This document shows positions 1-5,856 of a DNA stretch of 7,615 nucleotides, in pieces. A program made the position numbers and the translations under genes. Within the stretch, counting starts at the first letter, position 1; the number at the start of each line of letters is the position of its first letter. Source of the stretch: an uncultured Acidimicrobiaceae bacterium (GTDB lineage: Bacteria; Actinomycetota; Acidimicrobiia; Acidimicrobiales; Microtrichaceae); NCBI GenBank assembly GCA_937868025.1, contig CALMLJ010000410.1, positions 1 through 7,615 of the forward strand. The letters are read 5' to 3'. The notes beneath the pieces were generated by a model, which saw only the letters and a program-made list of their open reading frames with translations, was not told the DNA's origin and did no database searches.

Positions 1-198
1 CCGGTAGAAGCCGGCCGGACGCGACGGCCAGTGGAACCAGGCGGGAGGTTGCTGGATCAGGTGGCTGAGCACGCCGGTGCCGAAGCACAGGACGAAGGCG
101 ACGCCGAGCGCGATGCCGAGGAGGGCGGCGACGCGGGGCTCGTGGAGCCGGCTCTTGGGGCGGCGTTCGACCCAACGGAGCGGAGCCGGCGTTGTCAC
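1..198 (-). CDS. Molybdopterin-dependent oxidoreductase-like membrane protein, N-terminal 66 codons (runs off window)
   Basis: Only the N-terminus is present; the reading frame is open to the window edge. It begins at a GTG with a GAGGA ribosome-binding motif 7 nt upstream, 10 nt after the methyltransferase stop codon, so it is the third gene of a minus-strand operon. The protein starts with a basic stretch (residues 9-22), then a hydrophobic probable membrane helix (about 23-47), followed by SHLIQQPPAWFHWPSRP and GFYR. This opening (helix, Gln-Pro-rich loop, Trp-Phe-x-Trp-Pro-x-Arg-Pro) resembles my recollection of actinobacterial membrane-anchored proteins that carry a sulfite-oxidase-type molybdopterin domain further downstream. 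That domain lies outside the window, so the enzyme call rests on the N-terminus and on gene context. If right, it would be a membrane-bound redox enzyme with its catalytic domain on the outer face. It could instead be another polytopic protein such as a cytochrome b561-like subunit. Confidence 0.6.
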   Translation of the reverse strand, partial: MTTPAPLRWVERRPKSRLHEPRVAALLGIALGVAFVLCFGTGVLSHLIQQPPAWFHWPSRPAGFYR

Positions 199-205
199 GA
201 GGGAG

Positions 206-210
206 TCCTC
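206..210 (-). promoter_or_regulatory. Shine-Dalgarno of the oxidoreductase-like gene
   Basis: On the minus strand GAGGA lies 7 nt upstream of the GTG at 198. It overlaps the end of the methyltransferase gene and decides the GTG start: the nearby ATG at 212 meets a stop after five codons, so it cannot be the start. Confidence 0.6.
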
Positions 211-811
211 ATGCCGGCCGCCGAGCTGTGGCGAACCACCGGTGCCCGCGGCACTCGACCCCGTCGGGGAGCAACCCGGCGAGGGTCAGGTAGTGCTCGA
301 TGCGGTCGGCTGACACCCGGGCCCAGGGGAACCACGGCCCGCAGTGATCGCCGCGTTCGACCCGGACGGTGAGCCGGTCGCTCTCCGTGCCGGGGGCGCC
401 GACCTCGACGATCACCGTGCCCGAAGGCGCCAGCAACTCGTGGGCCCGCCGCAGCAACGCATGGGGATCGCCGCCGATGCCGATGTTGCCGTCGAGCACC
501 ACGACCGAACCCCAGCGCCGTTCGCCCGGGAGGGGGTCGAAGATCGAGCGGGTGAGCACGGGAGCGCCGCGGCGGCCGGCTTCGGCGCTCGCCGCCGGCG
601 AGGTGTCGACCCCCATCGCCATCCGCCCGCTCGACGCGACGGCCTCCACGATGCGGCCGGGACCGCACCCGACGTCGATGACGGGCGCGGTGAGGTCCTC
701 GAGGAGCTCGATCTCCAGGGCGTCGGCGCACCGCCGCCACGCGTCGACGTCCAAGGGCAGGACGTCGCCGTCGGTGCTGCGCAGGACCGTGGTCGGTGAC
801 GGGGCGCTCAC
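209..811 (-). CDS. Class I SAM-dependent methyltransferase
   Basis: A 200-residue soluble protein with a Rossmann-type methyltransferase core. Motif I is VIDVGCGPGR (residues 44-53), the glycine-rich SAM-binding loop. The acidic residue ending the second strand is Asp69 (MGVDTSPA). A motif-IV-like strand and loop is VVVLDGNIGIGGDP (103-116), and LLAPSGTVIVEV (127-138) is a typical post-motif strand. The substrate cannot be read from the sequence. The GTG start is chosen because it overlaps the upstream gene's stop as GTGA, implying translational coupling, and because the protein then starts just before conserved-looking sequence. It is the second gene of a three-gene minus-strand operon, between a DUF2064 transferase and an oxidoreductase-like membrane protein. 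The odd segment LDGNIGIGGDP replaces the usual D/NxxxH-type loop and may mark a subfamily. Methylation of a sugar, lipid or cofactor intermediate is possible but unproven. Confidence 0.85.
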   Translation of the reverse strand: MSAPSPTTVLRSTDGDVLPLDVDAWRRCADALEIELLEDLTAPVIDVGCGPGRIVEAVASSGRMAMGVDTSPAASAEAGRRGAPVLTRSIFDPLPGERRWGSVVVLDGNIGIGGDPHALLRRAHELLAPSGTVIVEVGAPGTESDRLTVRVERGDHCGPWFPWARVSADRIEHYLTLAGLLPDGVECRGHRWFATARRPA

Positions 812-1443
812 GACGCCTGCCCGACGGGGAGCGACATCGCCGCGAGGGCGCGGGCGAAGCGGGTGTCGGGGGCGAGCGACCCGACGAGCAGCGCGTCGTC
901 GATCGAGTCGACGTCGGTGAGCGGCTCGACGTCCCGGACGGTGAGCCCGAGATCGGTGAGGCGGCGCCGCTGACGCACCCCCGTGTCGCTGCAGCTCATC
1001 GGGATGTCGAGGAAGACGGCGGGGTCGGCGCGATGCAGACCGATGATCCACCACCCGCCGTCGTTGGCCATGCCGAGCACGGCGTCGGTGCCGGGGCCCG
1101 CCAGTTCGGTCATCGCCGCGTCGAGGTGCGCCGCGGTCGTCTGGGGTGTGTCCATGCCGATCTGTACGGCCGGTCCGCCCACGGCATCCCAGGCGGCGGC
1201 GAGCCGTCGGTCGAACGGCCCGTCCACCTGGGGGACGACCCGGACTCCCGGAGGGCACCACGGGCCGGGCCGGCCGTCGAGGACGGCGATCACCTCGTCG
1301 GCGCCGCTGGCGATCGCCGCGGCGAACGTGTCGGCGAGGGCTGCCTCGGCGAGGCGGGCGGCCTGGTCGGGGCTGCAGGGTGGGCACAGCCGGGTCTTCA
1401 CCCGACCGGGTTTCGGCTCCTTTGCCAACACGATGACCTTCAT
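808..1443 (-). CDS. DUF2064 / TIGR04282-family transferase (CofC-like GT-A fold)
   Basis: A 211-residue soluble protein. The N-terminal AKEPKPGRVKTRL (7-19) is the hallmark nucleotide-binding segment of the TIGR04282/DUF2064 family, which databases call rSAM/selenodomain-associated transferase 1 or arsenosugar-biosynthesis glycosyltransferase. The family resembles GT-A nucleotidyltransferases such as CofC. Further motifs are GMDTPQ (96-101, the metal-binding GxD position), MANDGGWWIIGL (125-136, the DGG loop) and LTDVDSIDDA (175-184). GMDTPQ and DGGWW are the variants I associate with actinobacterial members, as opposed to GSDxP and DGGYxLIG. The true reaction is unsettled for most of the family; transfer of a sugar or nucleotidyl group is likely. 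The ATG at 1443 is chosen because the core strand MKVIVLAKEP begins there, with a TAAGTT -10-like hexamer 7 nt upstream and no Shine-Dalgarno. It leads the operon and overlaps the methyltransferase start by 4 nt. Confidence 0.85.
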   Translation of the reverse strand: MKVIVLAKEPKPGRVKTRLCPPCSPDQAARLAEAALADTFAAAIASGADEVIAVLDGRPGPWCPPGVRVVPQVDGPFDRRLAAAWDAVGGPAVQIGMDTPQTTAAHLDAAMTELAGPGTDAVLGMANDGGWWIIGLHRADPAVFLDIPMSCSDTGVRQRRRLTDLGLTVRDVEPLTDVDSIDDALLVGSLAPDTRFARALAAMSLPVGQAS

Positions 1444-1447
1444 GGGT

Positions 1448-1546
1448 TCGAACTTACGATGCGGATGTCCATTCGACGGCCCTACCCCGCTTACGGAAAT
1501 CGAAACACTCGGACGGGGGGTCGCGTCGAAACGTCGGGACGGAGGG
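1448..1546. repeat. Phased TCGA-centred repeats in the divergent intergenic region
   Basis: The 123-bp gap between the DUF2064 gene and the response regulator contains TCGA at 1448, 1473, 1500 and 1526, at intervals of 25, 27 and 26 bp. The last two are the best conserved: TCGAAAC followed by a similar G-rich tail containing TCGG and ACGG (about 1500-1520 and 1526-1546), an imperfect direct repeat of about 21 bp. The second copy covers the expected -35 region of the response-regulator promoter. It could be an operator for the response regulator. TCGA is common in such GC-rich DNA, so chance is possible. Confidence 0.35.
1451..1456 (-). promoter_or_regulatory. Putative -10 element (TAAGTT) for the DUF2064 operon
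   Basis: The minus strand reads TAAGTT, matching TANNNT, with 7 nt to the ATG at 1443. That would place transcription start at or next to the start codon, giving a leaderless mRNA, and no Shine-Dalgarno is visible. I see no convincing -35 at the expected spacing. Confidence 0.4.
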
Positions 1547-1554
1547 CGCGGGCG

Positions 1555-1560
1555 TACGCT
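1555..1560 (+). promoter_or_regulatory. Putative -10 element (TACGCT) for the response-regulator operon
   Basis: TACGCT fits TANNNT and is followed by 6 nt and then the ATG at 1567, the spacing expected if transcription starts at the A of the start codon. No Shine-Dalgarno precedes that ATG. The -35 region is not recognisable and overlaps the second TCGAAAC repeat. Confidence 0.45.
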
Positions 1561-1566
1561 GACCCG

Positions 1567-2301
1567 ATGCAACCCGACCCGGACCGGATCCTCGTCGTCG
1601 ACGACGACCCGAACGTCGCCGAGGTGCTCACGCGGTACCTGCAACTCGCTGGGTACCGCGTCGAGGCGGTGGGGGACGGCGCGGTCGCGTTGGACCGGGC
1701 CATCGCCGATCCGCCGATGCTCGTCATCCTCGATCTGATGCTCCCGGGGATGGACGGCCTCGAGGTCTGCCGTCGGCTCCGAGCGGCCGCCCCGACGCCG
1801 GTGATCATGCTCACGGCCAAGGGCGGGGAGTCCGACCGCGTCATCGGGCTCGAGCTCGGTGCCGACGACTACGTTGCCAAACCCTTCTCGGCGAAGGAAC
1901 TCACCGCTCGGGTCAAGGCCGTGCTCCGGCGTGCCGCCGGTCCGCTGGCGGGTGCCGTTCCCGGCACGCCGGTGGAGCTCAGCGACGGTGACCTCGTGGT
2001 CGACGTGCCCGGCCGGCAGGTGTCGCGTGACGGTGCTGCGATCGCGTTGACGGCCCGCGAGTTCGAGTTGCTGGTCTTCCTCATGCGCCACCCCGGCCGG
2101 GCGTTCCGGCGCGAGGAGCTGCTGCAGCACGTCTGGGGGTACTCGTTCGGCGATTCGTCCACCGTCACCGTCCACGTCCGCCGACTCCGCGAGAAGATCG
2201 AGGACGACGCGAGTCACCCCGACCGGATCACGACCGTGTGGGGTGTGGGCTACCGGTGGGTCGGCTCCTCGATGACCGACGTCGACCGGGTGACGGCATG
2301 A
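1567..2301 (+). CDS. OmpR/PhoB-family response regulator
   Basis: A 244-residue two-domain transcription regulator. The receiver domain (about 7-120) has the acidic cluster DDD (12-14), phosphoacceptor Asp56 in LDLMLPGMDG, Thr83 in MLTAKG and Lys105 in AKPF, so every phosphorylation-switch residue is present. The C-terminal winged-helix DNA-binding domain (about 138-237) includes LTAREFELLVFL, the recognition-helix region SSTVTVHVRRLREKIE and the terminal wing TVWGVGYRW. The start is the ATG that directly precedes the first receiver strand and follows a TACGCT hexamer by 6 nt; there is no Shine-Dalgarno, so a leaderless mRNA is likely. Its stop overlaps the kinase start as ATGA, making a coupled two-gene operon. 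It diverges from the DUF2064 operon, so it may control that operon and itself through the shared 123-bp gap. The stimulus is unknown. Confidence 0.95.
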   Translation: MQPDPDRILVVDDDPNVAEVLTRYLQLAGYRVEAVGDGAVALDRAIADPPMLVILDLMLPGMDGLEVCRRLRAAAPTPVIMLTAKGGESDRVIGLELGADDYVAKPFSAKELTARVKAVLRRAAGPLAGAVPGTPVELSDGDLVVDVPGRQVSRDGAAIALTAREFELLVFLMRHPGRAFRREELLQHVWGYSFGDSSTVTVHVRRLREKIEDDASHPDRITTVWGVGYRWVGSSMTDVDRVTA

Positions 2302-3419
2302 GGGCGTTGTCGGGGGTCGTCGCCGGCGTGACGGCGGTCGGGCTGACCGCGGCTGCGGTCGTCGCCGCGGCTGCGGGCATCCCTGCCGGTGATGCTGTCG
2401 AGCTGATCGGCACGTCGTTCGGCGTCGCGCTCGTGTGTGCGCTGGTCGGCCTGCTCGTGGTCGCCCCGATGCGAGCCGGGGGCACCCCGGGCCGGGCCCT
2501 TCGGGTCCGTGCCGCGGTCGTCGCGGTCACGCCGGCGCTCTGTCTCGGGCTCGGATCGTGGGCCGCGGCGCGAGCGATGTTCGTGTCGCCCCACGATCTC
2601 AGCGCCTTGGGCGTCATCGTCTGCGCCGCCGGGGTGGTCGGGGTGATCGTCACCTTGCTGCTCGTCGACGAGTTGGAACGCCGACGCCGCATGATCGCCG
2701 ACGGTCACGCCCGCCAGGAAGCCCTGGAGCGGTCGCGGCGTGAGTTGGTGGCGTGGGTGAGTCACGACCTGAGGACCCCGCTCGCCGGCATCAGGGTCAT
2801 GGCCGAAGCCCTCTCCGACGGCGTCGTCGACGAACCGGACACCATCGCCAACTACCACTCCCGAATCCAGGTCGAGTCGGAGCGCCTCGCCCAACTCGTC
2901 GACGACCTGTTCGAACTCTCCCGTCTCCAGGTCGAACAGGTGAGCCTGGCCGTCGAACGCATCTCGCTCGGCGACCTCGTGTCGGACGCGGTGGCGTCGG
3001 CGGCTCCTGCAGCGGGGGCGAAGGGGGTGCAGCTCACCGGCGAGATGGTCGGTGCCGCGCCCGAGCTCGACGTGTCGTCGCCGGAGATGCTGCGGGTCGT
3101 GCACAACCTGCTCGACAACGCGATTCGGCACACCCCCTCCGGAGGGCAGGTGCGCGTCGAGGTGCGCGCCGCGGACGATCACGCCGAACTGATCGTGCAG
3201 GACGGCTGCGGAGGCATTCCCCACGCCGAGATCGACCGAGTCTTCGACCTGGCCTATCGCGGCGACGCCGCCCGCACCCCGGCGTCCGAACGCGGCGGTG
3301 GCGGTCTCGGGCTCGCCATTGCCCGTGGCCTGGTCGAGGCCCACTCGGGAGCGATCGACGTGCGCAACGTCCACGGCGGGTGCGTGTTCACGGTGCGGCT
3401 GCCCCTGCCGGCACCCTGA
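2298..3419 (+). CDS. Membrane sensor histidine kinase, partner of the adjacent response regulator
   Basis: A 373-residue kinase. Four hydrophobic segments lie at about 5-28, 34-56, 70-93 and 102-124, with only short loops between them, so there is no extracellular sensor domain; the signal is probably membrane-borne or cell-envelope stress. I see no clear HAMP domain: a short charged coiled-coil-like linker (124-150) leads into the HisKA domain with VSHDLRTPL and phosphoacceptor His156. The ATPase domain has the N box HNLLDNAIRHTP (269-280, Asn270 and Asn274), a G1 box QDGCGGIP (301-308), an F-box-like VFDLAYRG (315-322) and a G2 box GGGGLGLAIARG (333-344). The DGCGG form of G1 replaces the common DxGxG; I recall DGCGGIP in actinobacterial kinases, so it is probably functional. 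The ATG overlaps the regulator's stop by 4 nt. The gene converges on the epimerase with 12 bp between stops. Confidence 0.93.
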   Translation: MRALSGVVAGVTAVGLTAAAVVAAAAGIPAGDAVELIGTSFGVALVCALVGLLVVAPMRAGGTPGRALRVRAAVVAVTPALCLGLGSWAAARAMFVSPHDLSALGVIVCAAGVVGVIVTLLLVDELERRRRMIADGHARQEALERSRRELVAWVSHDLRTPLAGIRVMAEALSDGVVDEPDTIANYHSRIQVESERLAQLVDDLFELSRLQVEQVSLAVERISLGDLVSDAVASAAPAAGAKGVQLTGEMVGAAPELDVSSPEMLRVVHNLLDNAIRHTPSGGQVRVEVRAADDHAELIVQDGCGGIPHAEIDRVFDLAYRGDAARTPASERGGGGLGLAIARGLVEAHSGAIDVRNVHGGCVFTVRLPLPAP

Positions 3420-3431
3420 GCCCGAGGCGGC

Positions 3432-4484
3432 CTATCGCAGCGGTGCGGTCACGAACTCGGCCATGCCCTCGGCGAACGTCACGGCGGCGGCGACACCCAG
3501 CGCTTCCTCGAGCCGACGCGCCGAGGCGACGACGTGGCGAACGTCGCCGAGACGGTGCCCACCGACGACGTCGGGTGATGGGGCACCCGGACCGCTCGCG
3601 ACGCAGAGCGCCTCGGCCAGGTCGAGCACGGTGTGCGGCGAGCCGCTCGCGACGTTGAGCGGACCGTCGTAGGGGTCGCCGTCGAGCAACGCGGCGACGT
3701 TGGCGCGGGCGACGTCGGCGACGTGCACGAAGTCGCGCATCTGGCCGCCGTCCTCGAACACCCGTGGTGCCTCGCCGCGTTCGAGCGCGCTTCGGAAGAT
3801 CGAAGCCACGCCGGCGTAGGGAGTGTCCTTCGGCATCCGGGGCCCGTACACGTTGTGGTAGCGGAACGCTGTCACCGCGATGCCGTGCTCGCGTCCGAAG
3901 GCTGCGCACAGGTGTTCCTGATGGAGCTTGGTGGCGGCGTAGACGTTGCGCGGGTCGGTGGGGGCGGACTCGTCGACCAGCGCCCAGGCGAGTGATCGAC
4001 CGCAGCGCGGGCACGGCGGTTCGTAGTTGCCGTCATCGAGGTCGGATCGGCGGCGGGGACCGGGTCGGACATCGCCGTGCTCCTCGCAGCGGTACCTGCC
4101 CTCTCCGTACACCACCATCGACGACGCGAGAACGAGGCGACCGTCGAACCCGATGTCGTGCAGGACGCCCAGCCCGACCGCCGTGCCGACGTCGTTGTCG
4201 CCGACGTACCGACCGACGTCGCCGAAGTCCTCGCCGAGCCCGACCCGCGCCGCCTGGTGGCACACCGCGTCGACACCGTCGAGGGCGGAGCGCCACGCTG
4301 CGGCGTCGACGACATCGGCCTCGACGTAGTGGACCTCGCTGCGGAGGTAGTCGGGGCGCTTCGGATGGACGTCGGGCGCGAGGTTATCGAGCACCACCAC
4401 GTCGACGCCGCGGTCGACGAGCTGGTCGACGATCGCGGAGCCGATGAACCCGCATCCGCCGGTGACGAGCACACGATCGGTCAT
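3432..4484 (-). CDS. NAD-dependent epimerase/dehydratase (extended SDR) with a Cys-rich insert
   Basis: A 350-residue extended short-chain dehydrogenase, the class that epimerises, dehydrates or reduces nucleotide sugars. The N-terminal Rossmann motif is TGGCGFIGS (8-16), with Asp33 (LDN) at the end of strand 2 suiting NAD(H). The active site has Ser121/Ser122 in ASSMVVYGEG and the catalytic Tyr182-x3-Lys186 in VYAATK. RYHNVYGPRMP (208-218) and DFVHVADVARA (251-261) are standard extended-SDR substrate-domain motifs. Unusually, between the serine and the Tyr/Lys pair lies an insert (about 131-168) with Cys133-x2-His136 and Cys158-x2-Cys161, resembling a zinc ribbon. The start is firm: AGGAGGT lies 6 nt upstream of the ATG. 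It is the second gene of an operon, 16 nt behind the polytopic membrane protein. The exact substrate is undetermined; UDP-glucose/galactose-type or dTDP-sugar chemistry is plausible. Confidence 0.92.
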   Translation of the reverse strand: MTDRVLVTGGCGFIGSAIVDQLVDRGVDVVVLDNLAPDVHPKRPDYLRSEVHYVEADVVDAAAWRSALDGVDAVCHQAARVGLGEDFGDVGRYVGDNDVGTAVGLGVLHDIGFDGRLVLASSMVVYGEGRYRCEEHGDVRPGPRRRSDLDDGNYEPPCPRCGRSLAWALVDESAPTDPRNVYAATKLHQEHLCAAFGREHGIAVTAFRYHNVYGPRMPKDTPYAGVASIFRSALERGEAPRVFEDGGQMRDFVHVADVARANVAALLDGDPYDGPLNVASGSPHTVLDLAEALCVASGPGAPSPDVVGGHRLGDVRHVVASARRLEEALGVAAAVTFAEGMAEFVTAPLR

Positions 4485-4490
4485 GGACGT

Positions 4491-4497
4491 ACCTCCT
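4491..4497 (-). promoter_or_regulatory. Strong Shine-Dalgarno of the epimerase gene
   Basis: The minus strand carries AGGAGGT, a near-perfect anti-16S match, 6 nt upstream of the epimerase ATG and inside the 16-nt gap after the preceding gene's stop. It contrasts with the SD-less starts of the operon-leading genes in this window. Confidence 0.75.
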
Positions 4498-4500
4498 GGA

Positions 4501-5820
4501 TCACCACGGTGTCACCAGGCCGACCTGGAGGGCGAGTCCGAGCGTCAGTGAGATCGCCAACCACCACCGTCGAGATCGCTGGGTGACGACGGCTGTTGCC
4601 GCAACGGCGATCCACGGCATGAACGGCAACCAGATCCGCTCGACCTCGGCATTGGACAGGCCACTGAGGTCGGCCGCCGCAACGGCGGCGAGCGACGTGG
4701 CCGCCAGGAGCGGCCACCGCTCCGACCACGCTGCCCGCGCACCACGGACCGCCAGGGCGCCGAGACCGGCCGCAACGACGGGACCGAGCGCCAACGCGAG
4801 GGCGGCAGGGTTCCCCACGAACACGAAATAGGAGTACGGCCGGAACTGCGAGATCCCCTCGGCGTAGAAGCCGCGGGTCGCGTCGAGACCATCGAGCCAC
4901 CAGAAGCCGCCGGCGACGAACAACGCGACCACGACCGCGGCACCGAAGCCGGCCAGCAGGAGTGGCCGAGCGCGACGCTCCCGTGTCGCGAGCGCCAACG
5001 GGATCAGTGCCAGCGGCACGAAGCCGTAGGAGAGGTGCAGGCACCCTGATGCCAGGGCACCGCCGACCACGGCGACCGCGTCGGCTCGCCACCCGGTCCG
5101 GCGCACGGACCACACCAGCGCGGCGACGGTCACGGCGATCGCGCCGGCAAAGAAGGCATCGAAGGTGGTGCCGGCGAAGACAGCGGCGGGGAGGAAGGCG
5201 ATCGTTCCGCAGGCGCGCCGCGCTGCCGCCTCGCCGCCGAGCTCGCGGACGGTCAGCACGACGGCCGCGATGCCGATCCCCCAGACGACGAAGCAGAGCA
5301 CCGCTGCCCACCGCGGGCCGCCGAGACCGACGGTGTCCATCGCCCGGAGGAGTAGCGGCATCCCGGGCGGGTGGCCCTTCACGTGCGTCGGGTAGTTGCC
5401 GAGCCGCTCGACGAAGGTCCGCAGGAACGCGCCGGCGTCGAGGTCGGCGCCGACACCGAGGTAGCCGTGCCGGTTCGCGAGTGGTGACCACAGCTGTTCG
5501 ACGCCGGCCGACCCGGCGAGCACCACCGCCCACAGCGCGGAGGCGGCACCCGTCACGACGGCGAGCGGTGACGTGGCGAGGCGATCGGTCACGAGCGGCC
5601 ACGCCAACACGAGCAGCGCCGCGACGCCGACCGCCGGCGCGATGCCCGCGAGGTCGTGCCATCCCCATCGACCGTAGAACGGCGGGGCATTGACACCGGA
5701 GCGATCGGGAAGCGGCCACCATCGAGGCCAGACCACAGCCATCACGATCAGCGCCATCCAGCCCACGAGGCCCACGAGCTGTCCCCGGCGCGTGTCGACG
5801 TGGTCCCGATCCGCTCCCAT
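4501..5820 (-). CDS. Polytopic membrane protein, GT-C glycosyltransferase-like, uncharacterised
   Basis: A 439-residue protein with about ten or eleven predicted membrane helices (for example near 14-31, 57-76, 84-104, 170-190, 207-236, 246-275, 288-304, 335-356, 371-384, 398-413 and 419-436). The segment NYPTHVKGHPPGMPLLL (142-158), preceded by an acidic region ADLDAGAF (125-132), resembles the first extracytoplasmic loop and helix of GT-C enzymes, which use polyprenyl-phosphate sugars. A polar conserved-looking block LSGLSNAEVERIWLPF (385-400) lies in the C-terminal half; I remember a similar block in unannotated actinobacterial membrane proteins. The ATG at 5820 follows a TAGGGT hexamer by 8 nt with no Shine-Dalgarno. 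It heads an operon with the epimerase and is divergent from the GT2 gene. A sugar-transferase role is inferred from topology and neighbours; a transporter or a non-catalytic partner is not excluded. Confidence 0.75.
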   Translation of the reverse strand: MGADRDHVDTRRGQLVGLVGWMALIVMAVVWPRWWPLPDRSGVNAPPFYGRWGWHDLAGIAPAVGVAALLVLAWPLVTDRLATSPLAVVTGAASALWAVVLAGSAGVEQLWSPLANRHGYLGVGADLDAGAFLRTFVERLGNYPTHVKGHPPGMPLLLRAMDTVGLGGPRWAAVLCFVVWGIGIAAVVLTVRELGGEAAARRACGTIAFLPAAVFAGTTFDAFFAGAIAVTVAALVWSVRRTGWRADAVAVVGGALASGCLHLSYGFVPLALIPLALATRERRARPLLLAGFGAAVVVALFVAGGFWWLDGLDATRGFYAEGISQFRPYSYFVFVGNPAALALALGPVVAAGLGALAVRGARAAWSERWPLLAATSLAAVAAADLSGLSNAEVERIWLPFMPWIAVAATAVVTQRSRRWWLAISLTLGLALQVGLVTPW

Positions 5821-5828
5821 CCGGGCGC

Positions 5829-5834
5829 ACCCTA
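5829..5834 (-). promoter_or_regulatory. Putative -10 element (TAGGGT) for the membrane protein-epimerase operon
   Basis: The minus strand reads TAGGGT, fitting TANNNT, 8 nt before the ATG at 5820. It shares a 36-bp gap with the opposing promoter of the GT2 gene. No clear -35 is visible; it would fall at the start of the GT2 coding sequence. Confidence 0.35.
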
Positions 5835-5844
5835 CGCCGTCGCC

Positions 5845-5850
5845 TAGGTT
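5845..5850 (+). promoter_or_regulatory. Putative -10 element (TAGGTT) for the GT2 gene
   Basis: TAGGTT fits TANNNT and sits 6 nt before the GTG at 5857, the same spacing as at the response regulator. It overlaps a CCTAGG palindrome (5844-5849). Its -35 region would lie over the start of the divergent membrane-protein gene. Confidence 0.4.
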
Positions 5851-5856
5851 GCTCCC

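Noticed and set aside
796..1566. A plus-strand frame continuous with the response regulator begins at 796.
   Set aside because: It overlaps the methyltransferase start and DUF2064 gene antisense and lacks domain character; the receiver domain begins right after 1567.
1444..2217. The minus-strand DUF2064 frame stays open upstream over the response regulator.
   Set aside because: The extension is antisense to a clear response regulator and has no recognisable motifs; the family's N-terminal strand starts at 1443.
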